A stretch of DNA of 64,000 nucleotides from Sweltsa coloradensis. Its lineage: Eukaryota > Arthropoda > Insecta > Plecoptera > Chloroperlidae. This document shows, piece after piece, positions 35,243-47,330 of the stretch. A program made the translations under genes and the position numbers. Location: contig JAMZAV010000784.1 in assembly GCA_024449915.1 (NCBI GenBank), positions 310,001 through 374,000 on the forward strand, given 5' to 3'. Each line of letters opens with the position of its first letter. The first letter of the stretch is position 1. The notes beneath the pieces are model-generated. The model worked only from the letters and a program-made list of their open reading frames with translations, had not been told where the DNA came from and did no database searches.

Positions 35243-35394
35243 ACAGTGTGAAGCTAGCTCTCACTGTAGTAACATGTGCCAGTGCCGTGCTGCTACAGTG
35301 TGAAGCTAGCTCTCATGCTCTCACTGTAGTAACATGTGCCAGTGCCGTGCTGCTACAGTGTGAAGCTAGCTCTCATGCTCTCACTGTAGTAACA
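35243..35394. repeat. Tandem repeat, 52- and 60-bp units, about 2.7 copies
   Basis: Units start at 35243, 35295 and 35355 with ACAGTGTGAAGCTAGCTCTC. The second and third carry an extra ATGCTCTC. The remainder (ACTGTAGTAACATGTGCCAG, TGCCGTGCTGCT) is identical. The 72-codon frame spanning it is a repeat artefact. Confidence 0.95.
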
Positions 35395-35966
35395 TAATAT
35401 GCTTAATATATTTCGTTGTTTATTAATTTCAACATGACAAATCACATACACAATGTGTCTTACCACCGGCACATACGTGCAATCATCGCAAGATACAAAA
35501 CACTTAATTATAATAAATACTCAATAATCTCAATATAAGTTACACATAAATCACAAAACAGTTAAAACATAGATAACACACATAAATGTCATACAAATGA
35601 GTGAGAGTGTGAATTTGAATGAGATTGTGAAGTGTATGTGATTGTGAGTGGTATAAGTGTTAAATGTTTTTTTCTTGACGGTTCATTCAAGTTATTCTAA
35701 CGTATCTCCTAAATTTACAAACATGTTTTCCTAAAACATGAACATACTACGTTCATATCTCTGTAATTCAACGAATTTCACTAATCAACCATATCCACTT
35801 ATTGTACTATCACAATAAAACAAAATCATTAGAACGTTTCCCAAGGATAATATAAGACCTACGTGGGTATGAACTAGTGGTGTGTATTTTTATATCGGGT
35901 TTTGGGATCAAATATTAAAATACAAAAACGTTCCACTTTCGGGTAAAATAAATATATTTTGAGGGA
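35395..35966. other. Unannotated AT-rich sequence
   Basis: No gene recognised. Confidence 0.35.
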
Positions 35967-36057
35967 TGGTGGAGGTGCCGGTCCAGGATTTACAAACATT
36001 TTTGGTGGAGGTGCCGGTCCAGGATTTACAAACATTTTTGGTGGAGGTGCCGGTCCA
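35967..36057 (-). repeat. 36-bp tandem, three copies of motif M
   Basis: The reverse complement of motif M starts at about 35968, 36004 and 36040, a strict 36-bp period, separated by CAGGATTTACAAACATTTTT. The period is a multiple of 3, so the minus frame reads a 12-residue repeat (PGPAPPPKMFVN). The frame is short and isolated, so coding is unlikely but not excluded. Confidence 0.9.
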
Positions 36058-36184
36058 GACAATTTTTTATTTACACCTTATACAAAAATGATATTCAGAA
36101 GAAACTGAATTTGGAGAAAATCATAATGTATTAAATTCTTCACAAGTAGCATTCAATGTCCACTTTGACATGCAGTATTGTAAC

Positions 36185-36260
36185 GTCTGTCCCTACCCGA
36201 CCCGGGAACCCGAAGCAGTTTACTACCCGAACCCTACCCGACCATCAACACCTCTACCCG
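36185..36260. repeat. Imperfect CTACCCGA-type repeats
   Basis: Repeated CCCTACCCGACCC, CTACCCGAACC, CTACCCGACC and CTACCCGCA over about 75 bp. Confidence 0.6.
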
Positions 36261-37749
36261 CACAGTTCTCGTATGATAAACCGCACTCCTTCATTAGCTG
36301 TTTAATACACACGACTCTTTGGCCTCAATATCGCCTCGCCTTGTTACACCCATATGAGTCAGGATGAGATCTGAAGTAAGATGAGAATGAAGTCAATTTT
36401 ACCATGCCGACCCTCGTACATAGACGCGTTGTTGTAAACCAATTTTTCAAATTAATTAGTCGATAAGTGATCGGTGATGTTATTTTTTCATGGTTCTCTA
36501 TGAATTACTATTATTATTGTTGTATTTTGCAAACACAGCTATTTTTAATACGCATGTTTCGCATTGTACACAAATTACTATTTTGAAATACTATACTTTA
36601 CAAATTCAGAACCATTGAACTATATTACCACATTTACAAAATTAAGCTTCAAAATTTGCGAATTTACAAAACAATTATTATTATATACATAACAAATTCT
36701 TGTTCGAAATGGCGGGCTATCTAGTAATGAGGAGAAACTAGTTTGGTTTGAGCCGAGAAACGCTCTGATGTTTCCGTGTTGTTGCTCGAGTAGCAACAAC
36801 AGCCAGAGCTCGAGGGCCCTTCAGGTAACGAGGCGGTGAAGCGTCGTGAGCAGCAGTCAACATCTCATTAGACACGGCCTTTACAACTGTTAAGAAAGAG
36901 TTCTCAGCTCGTTGGTGTTGACGACATTTACTGCTGCAAATTTACGAAGTTTGATATGGCACTTTTGCTTTTTTTTTGCAAGCAAAACTCAGGAATAGTC
37001 TTACAGAATTATGTAAACGGGACACGACGAGTCGTTTCAACTTATTTCATTCTAAAAAGGTTGTTTTAAAGCGTTATTACTAACAAAAATATTTAATAAT
37101 GGTTAAATCCTAATCCTATTACTTATGTAATATAATTACATCATTATTGTAGGATAAAACAACTTAAAACGAGCTTTAAACAATGGAATAAGTTTGAAAC
37201 AATTCGACTCGCCCACTTCTTAAAACTTGCCATTTGTATCTAATCTGTGACAATCCACAAGTGGTCTTCATTAACAGAGTCAGTTTTAGAAGGCGTGCAT
37301 GTGTTGTTTTATTTCGGATTGTTGGTCAACTGAGACGCTTATCTTGGACCACGGTCTGGCCATCATGCACTTCCTGTAGACGCCTGAGTGGATTAAACAT
37401 ATTTTATCCGGATTTTAAAATGTAGTTCCGCATTCGACAACCAACCTTTTATTATGCATTGAGAAAAAACCACGAAGAACTCACCTCACATCTTGCTTCA
37501 CATAACATACAACTAACCACGTGCCACTGCCATGTCTAGCTCTGAACTGATGTGGAACATCCCGCTTACACGTGTCCTCCTTTGCTAGTCTGTTTTTATG
37601 ACTAAACAGGATATAAGCTGTATACCATCTGGCAGTTCAAACCAATCGAATATTATGTATTCTAATATCTGTTATTAACGTTTTAGCAAGGAAACAATGG
37701 TTAAATAAATAAATTAAACATGAAATTACAGTGTTTGATCTGTCAAAAG
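36261..37749. other. Unannotated sequence
   Basis: No gene or RNA was recognised. A GTTGTTGCTCGAGTAGCAACAAC inverted repeat (9-bp arms around CTCGAGT) lies at about 36779-36801. Confidence 0.35.
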
Positions 37750-37810
37750 CCTCGTTTTCACGCAGGCGAGCGAATACAAGCGAATTTAGTTCTAGCTAAA
37801 CCAATCAGAG
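37745..37810. repeat. Dispersed repeat end shared with 62245
   Basis: GCCTCGTTTTCACGCAGGCG, AGCGAATACAAGCGAAT, TTCTAG and ACCAATCAG occur in the same order at 62245-62310. It is probably one end of a short non-autonomous DNA element; the other end was not found. Confidence 0.45.
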
Positions 37811-37911
37811 GGCTAGGACCACGCGAGCAACGAGCGCCATTCGCCATTCACCATCCGCCATTCCCGGACCCGCGAATTAGGATATCCGCCCAGTTATGTT
37901 TTTGCTGGTAA

Positions 37912-37985
37912 CATGCTGCTAGTGGGACTCGGACCCACGCCCGTCAACCTATGATCGTGACGTCATTGCACAGCCTAGCCTCGAG
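37912..37985 (-). tRNA. tRNA-like sequence (degenerate)
   Basis: On the minus strand, GTGGGTCCGAGTCCCAC forms a good T arm with a B box, upstream of CTAGCAGC. The 5' part (GGCTAGGCTGTGCAATGACG) only loosely resembles a D arm. It is probably a tRNA-derived relic. Confidence 0.3.
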
Positions 37986-38579
37986 CCATGCGCACGTTTA
38001 ATTATAAGCTCGATCAGTTAGAGTTAGGGGCACAAAGCCCACAATTAACCTCTGTGAACACGTCCACAAAGGACACACCCATTGCAACGAAATGCTTTGT
38101 TTCGTTTTCAGGGGGTTTGGGGGGGATTTGTATTGAATTCACGCGACTTTTTTCACACTGTGTTCTATAAATTGCGCGGCTAACGAGAAAATATGGGTAG
38201 AGGATTGAACGCGACGGTATCTATTGTCTGCATGGCCAACGGTGAGTTGGACCTCCATTTGCAGCTCACTTTGGCCCTCGTCTTTATTCTTATTTGTCTT
38301 TCGATTCTGCCATGCATTATAACCTCACATTTTCACTTTTTTGTCTGTTCATTTTAAACGCGATTTTCATAATGCTCTCAAATATCGTTCCGATCATAAA
38401 TTTATATAATTACATCATATTACAATGGTGATAGTTGGTAGATGAGAAAGTGTGAGAGCTCGTTCGAAGGAGGTCAAGAAAACGAGAGTTGAACCGCAGG
38501 TCCAAAGCTGATAGATGGCTTCGATTTGTTATTCCAGGTGTACACTTTGTGCACCCTCGTAACCTCCTAACATCTTTTT
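37986..38579. other. Unannotated sequence
   Basis: No gene or RNA recognised. Confidence 0.35.
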
Positions 38580-39160
38580 TTAGCTTAATTGTTATTATTA
38601 CATATTTTTTTATTTGGATTAAGGGCGCGTCAACTGTTACGTCATAAAGCGCCACTTTAGCCTAAGGAATATGGAGATGAAAGTCCCATGCTGGAGGGGG
38701 AGGAAAGGGGTACTCTCACATCGTGGTCGTCGTCGTCGAGGAGGTCATCAAGGGAAGGGAGGTCCCCGACGTCGAACGCCAGAGCTCGCCTTTACTTTTG
38801 GAGAGTAATATACTCCCCTACAGCTGATGTTTGCGAGATAGACTTTTTCTTTTTCTTCGTTTTTTTACGATTAGCAGAGACATACTCTGGGCCAAATTCT
38901 ACCCCAGACGGGGGCTTTTCTATTGGTAATTGCATACATATTCTTCGTAGGCCTATTATGACGATTGTGACACCATCCACGCTGTTGTCAGCCATACTGC
39001 CGTATATCAGGGATTCCCTCTTCAGTTGTCGTATTCGTAGCCTAGAGAAAGATCCACCGAGAGGAACTGCATCGATCAGGCGTCCTCGGGCTCAGGGTCA
39101 GGTGTAACGGGTACCTCGTCCAGTAAGATGACTGCTGCCTGAATGCGGCACTGCGTATCA
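38580..39160 (-). pseudogene. Possible decayed coding segment with a conserved 3' tail
   Basis: Three minus-strand stretches have coding-like composition in different frames. The first ends at a stop at 39078-39076 (VTPDPEPEDA). The second runs from about 39090 to a stop near 38792 (LIDAVPLGGSFSRLRIRQLK, then MADNSVDGVTIVIIGLRR). The third ends at 38657 (ALAFDVGDLPSLDDLLDDDDD). They are joined only by frameshifts or unseen introns. The 3' flank GGCTAAAGTGGCGCTTTATG through TTGACGCGCCCTTAATCC, before an A-rich stretch, recurs at 50780-50861. This could be the 3' end of a retroelement or processed gene; no domain is recognised. The overlapping 139-codon plus frame is the alternative reading. 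Confidence 0.3.
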
Positions 39161-40149
39161 CACGCACGTTCGCAGACTTACATAATTCACATCGGACCCA
39201 CGCTCGAAGAGATCTTACGATTTCTAATCTGGTAATAAAAGTGTTGGATCGAACTGTAGAAATGGTAAATGATTAATTTATTACGTATCTTCGTGCGTTG
39301 TATTTTATTACCTCGAGGTGTAATGGCGGTTATAAATTGTACTAGTCTCTATAGACCGACTTGAATTATTCCACGATGAAGAACTGTCATACGTGCAAAG
39401 TAAAACTGTCGGTGTATAATACGATTAGCAGCGTCGTCTCAATTCTGTTCGTGGCCAGAAGGTATAGGTATGTGTGAGGTGTTTTCTATGCTAGCTATGA
39501 AGTCACCCCTCGTCGTGAAGCCTAGGCTAACAGGCGACCTCAATATGGCGCGTCTTGACTTGACTATAGCTATCAGACCTGTCGATCTGTTGAGGTGCGG
39601 GGGGGGGGGGGAGTGTAACCCCGTTATTAGATATCGTCTGAACACCCCTCACGAACAGAAGTGCACCTACTACGAGTGACAGGAATAATAAAAAAACTTA
39701 TTTTTAACAATAATCGTACGATTTTTAAAAATTGTGTGCGGCATTAGTAAATTTGTTGAACTAAATTTAGTATGCAGTTAAATCCATAAACTAGGAAACG
39801 CTCTGTTGGACGCGTTGATAAGCGAGCACGTGCTATAGCTATACCCACATTGCAATTTATTAAAATTGTAAAATTTGCGACGTTCAATGTCCACGGGACC
39901 ATGTTTCCAATATTATTTATTATTGCCAAGGTAGGCCTATTTAGGTAAACCCTTAATTTGTGGATAAAATCCACCGCCATCTAGAGGACCTTGACATCAT
40001 TTCTTTGGGAAAACGTAACAAATAATACACTGCTTCCTCGATAGTATTTTGATTACTTCTAGGTGGCAGTGCATAGTGCGAACCTCGTGCGAGTTTTCGT
40101 TGCCATGGTAACGTTACTTTTGTTATAATGTAATTTCCATCTACACTAC
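39161..40149. other. Unannotated sequence
   Basis: No gene was recognised. A G run at 39599-39610 is present, and TAGGCCTA at 39932. Confidence 0.35.
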
Positions 40150-40159
40150 TTATCGGATC

Positions 40160-40470
40160 AAAATAAAATTAACATATTCGTGACCGGACAAACATTCTAA
40201 ATGATTTGGCCACCTCAGATTTTGTCGCCGTTTAGTTTGAAAAAAAAACTTTCGATTAACTTTAATGTAACTTTTTAACTTTTTGAACGATTTTGCCACA
40301 AAACTAATGGCATTCAATCGGGAACAAAGCTTGCGGATGGTCAAAATTTCAACTCGATCCGAGCCTCCGTTTGAACGTTATGGCGAGACATACAAAAAAA
40401 AAAAAAAAAAACATTGACTATTTTTTCCGGCAGAGTCAAATGGAAACGCTCGCTTCGCTCGCTTAATAAA
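40160..40470 (-). repeat. Dispersed repeat ending in GCTTCGCTCGC
   Basis: The given strand has AAAATTTCAACTCGATCCGA, GCGAGACATACAAAAAAA, then GGAAACGCTCGCTTCGCTCG at its right end. This organisation (a 'TTTCA-CTCGATC' sentence, an A run, then CGCTTCGCTCGC) parallels the H elements and 57990-58215, but the sequence is too diverged to align. Confidence 0.4.
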
Positions 40471-41549
40471 CAACCAAATTCTTTTTTAAAATAGATTTGT
40501 AATACTGCATAAAGGTCAACTGGTTTACGCGCCCTCAAAGTCAAATTAGCTCACGAATACAAAGCAGCAGACTGTGATAAATCTTCCATACAGAGTCGGA
40601 CGTGGCAACAGGTGATAATGATTGATTGTAGAGTTAATATTCTTTGTTTGTAGCGCCGACTGTATTGTGTCTTTCATGCGTCGCATTCATTATTCACGAA
40701 CCACTGCAATCTGTTTTAATCAACGCGTCTTCCGCACAAAGCGGCGTTGTCATTTCTAATACCTGCCTGCTCTTGATCGCCACGACGTACAACGGAAGCG
40801 GAAATAGAAAATAATGCATGCCAGCATTGAAAACTAACTCGAAACCAAAAATTAAATTTGACTATCTTATTATGATATTTCTTTATTTCATGATCAAAAA
40901 CTATTATCCTAAGGCCTCGAAATAAGTTTCTACCCCAGAGAGTAAAAGTAAAATACAAGAAATGGCTAATAAATCGGTTTGAAAAGTTGATTTTTGTTCT
41001 CTAGTTCAAAACTGCTGCTAATTCCTCGATGCTATTTGGTGACCATATATTTTCGTAATGTGCCGCAATTCTCGCACGACTCTCCGGTTCATCTTGTTGG
41101 AAGTTGTTTTAATGCCGAATATCGTTGGTTTAGAGAGCTCTCGTGTGTTGTTATTTCTAACCACTAGCGACAGTGCTGCGATCCCGCGTTATATCTCGGC
41201 AGTTGAACCGGTATTGAAACTTACCCAGGGTGTTAATGAATCCAGCCCCTGGAGTCTGGGCTCGAGATTTCAATGCCGTTCTAGGTTATGTTGGCTATTA
41301 CATACATACTCTAGTCTATTATACTGGTAGTTCATCACCATTCATCATCGATCGACAGCACGGACTTAATTATTCATCTGGACTGAATGAGATGACAAAG
41401 GCGGGAAATGGCACGAGTAAATCACTCTATTGATGGGTCTGTCTAATCCTGGATGTCGGGGCTCGGAGAGCTCGTCGCACGTGTCTGCCACGGCTAGGGT
41501 TCACAGGGGTAAAGTTGGAAGAATCGGGACGGAAGGGGGTAGGGGGTAA
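40471..41549. other. Unannotated sequence
   Basis: No gene was recognised. GTTTACGCGCCCTCAAAG at 40522 resembles the terminus of the 29158 element. Confidence 0.35.
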
Positions 41550-41740
41550 GGATGCTTCATTTTGCTTTTCAAATGCACATTCACTTTTTTACCATGATTT
41601 CTATATATACGGTTCATTACGTCGACTTGATAATACATAATGGTAGATTTGCTACTAAATACATAAATAGTCTTCTAAAAGGTTCTAAATTTGTTTTTAA
41701 AAAGGTAAATACATTTTGTAATACTATTATATTACTAGTT
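41550..41740 (+). repeat. Dispersed repeat E, copy 1
   Basis: TTTTCAAATGCACATTCACT and later ACATAAATAGTCTTCTAAAA and AAAAAGGTAAAT align with 62625-62870 (TTTCAAATGCACATTTTCAC, ACAAATAGTCTTGTCGCC, AAAAAAGTTATAAAT). Diverged; class unknown. The small frames in both copies have partly similar translations because of this homology. Confidence 0.4.
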
Positions 41741-43219
41741 GTTATAAACCAATCTGGACGCGGCTAAAATCGGAACGTTGTGAACCTTGCTTGTGTTCCT
41801 TGCACATGCAGACTAGCTCGAGTACAGGAGATGAGGCTTGCGAGTTGAGTTCAGCTCACTTAATATTGGTTCCCCACATTATAGTAATACCATAGTTGTA
41901 GCCTCCTGTGTCAAAGCTCTTAGCTGCCAGAGGTACACCCCCCCCCCTGTATGACTCAGTGGGAAAGCTACGCCCCCCCCCGCCCCCGACGCCGCTGTGT
42001 AGTGCACCTTGAAAGATACCCGATCCTTCAGTTTCCACCTCCCCGAACTGGTCAATTCAGAGCCCTAACGTTTGAAATCTATAATTACGTTTTCTTTCTT
42101 TTATTACATTTCTACTTCTAGAAATTGACTCCTCTCAGTTCTTCTAGAGTTTCTTTCATTCTCCTCCTCGTCATGTCAAAGAGAAAACGTTTTAAAATTC
42201 TTTTTTACCGAGGTTCTATAGGAGCAAGAAAGTTTTTCAGTCGGACTGAAAAGTTAATGCATCTCTCTAGAAATTGGAAAAAGAGTGTTAAGACATCTCA
42301 CAAAATATGTAATGTTACAATTATAGCTAACAGAACAACGCCCGTATCAAAGTTAGAATGTAAATTATTTAACTCGAACATTCTCGCATATTTTAACTGA
42401 GTTAATCAAAACAACGCTAATAAAGTTTCGAAGCTTCTGCGACAAATAATAATTGGATTAAGAGATCCGGACGTAACCTGACAAATAAAACGCAACGCGA
42501 GTTGTTGGGAATAAAAGCGCGTGTTCGTAGCATAGTTCTTAGTGCACACCGTCATCGTAGGGGTACGTGTTGCGAATACATCAGTTCGCCTCAATTAATA
42601 GCCCACTTCCTGACCAAAATTGAGCACAGAACATTGCTCATATAGTAACAGTGTGAACAATGCATTTTGGACTCTATTTTACGCACATTTGAAGTAATTT
42701 CCATCAATGAATTGTTTACAAATGATTCTCTAAATGAAAAACATACATAAGCATACAGCTTAGTTTTTGAGTAGGGCTGAGCAAAGATATCGATGTCGAC
42801 ATTTGAACTCCCATGTCGAGATATCGAGATTTAAAAAATATCCATTTGAAAAAGTAACAAAAAAGAGGAAAGGAATTTTTGGACCCGTCACGCTGCAAAT
42901 ACCTGTGAAAAATGGTTGTACGGTATTTCTCAAAAATTTGGTTTACTTGCTTAATTATGTTGGAGGTGCCGGGTAGCTTATTTATTGTAAATTCGTTCCG
43001 AGTTTTGCAAATAGGGGGGTGCAAGTTTATTAAACTCGTGTGTAAGAACGTAAAAACTCGTTTTATGGAGTTTGGGATAGACACTTTTTTAACCTTTTTG
43101 ACACCCCATTAAAATAATACCCTTAACTTTTGACACATTTTTAAATTTAACTCTTTGTAGGGGAATTTTGATTTTATGCACGAATAAATAATTTTTGTGT
43201 ACATTTTTTATGTGATATA
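41741..43219. other. Unannotated sequence with C-rich tracts
   Basis: C runs lie at 41939-41947 and 41974-41984. TAGGGCTGAGCAAAGATATC near 42772, followed by repeated TCGAGATATCGA, resembles an hAT-type terminus. A motif M variant lies at 42959. No gene was recognised. Confidence 0.35.
42959..42974 (-). repeat. Orphan motif M, variant
   Basis: GTTGGAGGTGCCGGGT; the inner core GGAGGTGCCGGG is intact, the outer part altered. Confidence 0.55.
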
Positions 43220-43298
43220 TATTTAATTGAATGATATGTCATAGCCCAGTCATAAACGGTATTTAATTGAATGATATGTCATAGCCCAGTCATAAACG
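43220..43298. repeat. Exact 40-bp tandem duplication
   Basis: TATTTAATTGAATGATATGT followed by CATAGCCCAGTCATAAACG occurs twice in tandem with no differences. Confidence 0.97.
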
Positions 43299-43717
43299 CT
43301 TTCCATCAATAATTGTTCGGATCTAAGATGTTTTCACGATCGTATGTTTTAAAAACGAATAACTTTGGCAACATGACCTGAAACCCTGTAGCGTGTTACT
43401 GTTGGGGTTATCTAGAAAACCACGTTCGTTTTGTGAAGTTGGCAACATTTTAAATTACAACGGGGTTTGCAACTTTAGTATGTATGACATGAATATAAAG
43501 ACCTGGAACAAAGTGGCTGGCGTCCCGCGAGATTTTAGTTTTTGATACCGTCGCTGCTCAGATGACCGCGATGCTTTGATCCCGTGCGATGTGATAGATG
43601 GGATCAGGGATCAGGGTAGCATCTCTGCCGGTGATTCGCTTTCAATGCGGTCAAGTGCCAACACACGTAGGGGAAATTTTTCTTGTTATAGGGGAACTAG
43701 GGCTATATATTTGCCCT
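43299..43717. other. Unannotated sequence
   Basis: No gene or RNA recognised. Confidence 0.35.
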
Positions 43718-43925
43718 TTTTTTGGGGAACTTTTCCTGCATCCAATTGTCATCTGCGTGGCGTCAAGTCAAAGATTTTTAAAAACATTATTGCGAATTAG
43801 ACCACATAAATAAATTCCGAAATTTCCCAAATTTTTGATGGTATTTAAAAAATTCAAAACCCTGAAAATGAAAAAAATTTTAAATTTAGATTGTTTGTGA
43901 TAGTTTTTAAATGTGCTTTATGTGT
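43718..43925 (+). repeat. Dispersed repeat D, copy 2
   Basis: Partner of 730-935; shared blocks are described there. Confidence 0.45.
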
Positions 43926-45311
43926 GGCTGTATAAAAAACATAGTGAAAAGTTTGGTTTTCAATTGGTTCTCACTGGCTTCAGGATGTGATCTAGAAAAA
44001 ATTACTGGTATTGTAGACTCGATCTTAGTTATGACTTATGAGGTATGACCAGAAGTGGAAAATTTGGGTTTCCTCGATTGTAATCCCTGAATCCGTTATA
44101 AGGGGTGTTAATCCTCCCACTGATAGTTCTACTTGGACCAAAAAGCAGTGATCCTTAGTAATGGAAATTTTCCAGAATTTCGTATTATATTGATGTTTTT
44201 CGTTTCTAGACATAGGCTTATCCTTCACGCCATCCGTGATCATCATTTTTAATAAAACTTCAAGACAGCATTAAGGGTCAACTTTCATACAAAGACGCAA
44301 AATTGGACAAAAAAGCAACCCTGTATTTCAATTTAACGCCTATAACTCAGGAAATTAACGCTTCTAAACTATCTTACGATGTTGCCAAAATCGCCAAACT
44401 TCTTTCGGTCAGTTACTTACAATAGCTTATAACAGGTATATTGGCAACTGTGTATGAGAGGCTTTTTCCGCTTGGCTGATTTGGAGAAATGGAACTTTAA
44501 TTCTGTCTTTCGACTTGACTCGACCTACTTACGAAGGTTTTTGGTTGAGCTAGTCCAAAGCTCTGGCAATGGCCTTACATTTACAAACAACTGGGGTGTA
44601 CTTCAGGCAGAATACAACGTACAGTGGGGTTGCAGGTGACACTGTCTTCATGAGAAAAGCACTCCCTTTCATGTTTGACATGGCCGGTGAACGAGCGTTA
44701 CGACTTGCAAACAGCTCTTGTTCATGATGCAAGTACCTTCCTCAACCCCTCCCCCCTCCTTTAGACTTTGTCCTCTCCACGACCTTGAACTGCTAGTGCG
44801 CGCCCTTCTCAACTTTTAATACCGGACCTAGTTATCGTATTCCCCAAAATGAATTCTTTTTTTATTTATTACGTAATTTAATTTATTAGCTAATTTATAT
44901 AAGAGATAAACTACACTGGAGCGACTTAAGTGGAAAGTTAATGTCTTGGTGTTAAAAAAGTAATTGTTCCGTTCGTGTAGCCGTAGTGCATGATGAGCTC
45001 ATGTTCTCTGCACCTGCAGGTATTCCCGGCCCCCGTCCCTGGAGCTTAATATCAGTAAATACCTCCCCTGGTAGCCGGCCGCGGGATGAATACAGACCCA
45101 GACAGCTAGGGGTGCGCGACACCACCCTGAGGTGACGGCTCGCCCAGCCCATGGGTGATATATACATTTATATAATATATTAGTACTTTCGACAGAAATT
45201 TAAAAAAAAAGTAAAAGTACTAACAAAACAGCGTCATAGTCGCCTGATATAAAACAAAGGGTTAAACAATAAAAATAATATATACATACGTATGCAACAT
45301 ATGTATATATT
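43926..45311. other. Unannotated sequence
   Basis: No gene or RNA recognised. Confidence 0.35.
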
Positions 45312-45330
45312 GGGGGGGGGGGGGGGGGGG
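45312..45330. repeat. Poly-G tract (19 G)
   Basis: An uninterrupted G run, one of several long G or C homopolymers in the window. Confidence 0.95.
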
Positions 45331-46518
45331 TAATAATGATGATTGGTCATTTTGTTTTCTTTAAGCCTAATAACTGTAAAATTGGGGGCTTCGCGAAAAG
45401 AAATTAGGACAAAAAACATTTGTCCCACACGTAAAAATTATTGCACTTTTTACACCCATTTCTGGTTATGTATTGTACAGTACGGCTGGGTGTAATTACC
45501 ACAGTTTGAGGTGGACAAACGAACAAACCTGCTTTCCCCGCGTGTCTCTGTTTCTCCGCCCATGAGAGTCGCTCTGTTGTTTATGGGCGGCCGTGACTGT
45601 CTCGAGATGTAGCTCGTTGCGACGCCAGGATAACCAGATCAAACGACGCCTTTCCCTCTCCTCTTCCTACCTCGTTCTGTCACCTCTGCCGCGAGGAAAA
45701 CACAAATAAACGCAAACTAGGCCCAAGTTCTGCAAGAATCCACACACGTCTTCCCAACCACCCTAATCCTATTGCTGTGTGGCAAATTAGCACCCGTAAT
45801 TACACTAATTACCTGAATATAAATCGTGATCCTTCAATATTTAATAACTATCACACATAACTGATAACTCGATGGAACAAAAGTTGTTAAAGTCAATGGT
45901 CAAAAAGGTCTGCCATCTTGGTTAAAAACCTCTAAACCTCATTGGGATGCATATTTCCCACCATTTTCCGAAGTCTACACAATTTAAATGTCAGTTTCTC
46001 ATATCTTTTACCCTGGTAAAAAAGCTGCAGGTTTGTATTTACGAAAAGTGTACAATTCCCTCCATTAAAATTCTAATGGGCGAGGAGGATTTTTTTAGTG
46101 GATCAAAAAATCAAATTGTGCATGAAAACCATTACTACTACTACATGTTTTGTTTCATAAAACAAAATTCCGGGAGTCCCGGGTTATACATGCAGTCACT
46201 AAGCTTGTTAATATAACACTGAAATAGTCAGCTGCCCTTTGGGCGCTGTCGTCTTGTCTTTTGGTAAAAAACACCGTTTGCCATGCAGCGCTACGGGTAA
46301 GGCATGCCCTGTTGGGGCTCGCAGTGTGGACCTGTCATCGATCATTGTCTCCCATTAGTCGCAAAAACAAGTCAGGTCGGTCGTCCATCATGGGCTAGGG
46401 TTCACGTTGTCCTGCAGGACTGCGTCGACCGGACGAAGCTGAAGTGACGGTGAACTTAGCTCGACAATCTAAACTAAAGATGTGTCGAGCAAGATGTATT
46501 GGTGTGCGTACTCAGAAA
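45331..46518. other. Unannotated sequence
   Basis: No gene or RNA recognised. Confidence 0.35.
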
Positions 46519-46654
46519 ACGAAGCAAGTAAGCAGATGCTGACGTCACCGGCGGGTGCATTGCAGCCAATCAGCGGTCCCTGATTTAAAATTCTGATCGC
46601 TCATTGGCCCGCCGAAGCCGCGCGCATCTGCTTACTTGCTTCGGAGCAACTATA
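46519..46654. mobile_element. MITE-like inverted-repeat element (family P), copy 2
   Basis: GAAGCAAGTAAGCAGATGC (46521-46539) and its exact reverse complement (46624-46642) bracket the same interior as copy 1 (CTGACGTCACC, GCAGCCAATCAGCGGTCC, TTTAAAAT, CGCGCAT). The right arm extends into GGAGCAACTATA as in copy 1; the left extension is decayed. Confidence 0.8.
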
Positions 46655-46982
46655 TCTTCGTTAATGATTTGTTTTTCTTATTTTTTGTCGAGTGTTTGGG
46701 CACACAAAATATGTAAACATACATTTAAAAAGAACTGGACGAATAGAAAAGGTCTGTGAACGAGAAATGAGCATTTGGTTATTGTATCCGTGGGTGAAAA
46801 CAGAACCAACTTTATGTTTATCTGCTCATAGTTCGAAAAAAATACGAAAGTTCTGCACCCAAGAGGTTGTAGCGTCAGTCAAACCGTCATGCTTCATATT
46901 GCAGTCTTTTCTTTACACAGTAAGACGCCATTTATGTTTGAATAATCCATGAAAACTAGAATTTATACATTTTGTTGTAACG
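46655..46982. other. Unannotated sequence
   Basis: An 86-codon plus frame (46692-46952) has no recognisable domain. Confidence 0.35.
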
Positions 46983-47330
46983 TTTTCAATAAGAAGAAAT
47001 CATAAAAAGCTATGCCGAAACCTCATACCGTCCACACGATGGGTATTTGTACAGCCGATCGTTGACGGCCGTGGATTCATTTGAAAAGTAAACGTAAAAT
47101 TGTATTTGTGATTCATTTATATATGTTTATCCTCTCTGAAATGTTCTTATTCATTGTGTTCTAACATTTTTAATTAAAGGAAATAATAAAAAGCTATGCC
47201 GAAACCTCATACCGCTCACAATAGGTGTATTTGTACAGCTGTTCATTGACGGCCGTGGATTCATTTTAAACGTAAAAGTAAAACTGTATTTGTGATTCAT
47301 GTTTATATTCTCTGAAATCAGTTGAAAACG
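46983..47330. repeat. Diverged 184-bp tandem duplication
   Basis: AAAAAGCTATGCCGAAACCT (about 47005 and 47189), TGTATTTGTACAGC, TTGACGGCCGTGGATTCATT and TGTATTTGTGATTCAT recur in order with moderate divergence. Confidence 0.85.

Noticed and set aside
38688..39107. 139-codon plus-strand frame as a gene
   Set aside because: It has no domain and includes a run of phenylalanines from a T-rich tract. The minus strand shows more coding-like blocks and the shared 3' tail, so the plus frame is probably a shadow.
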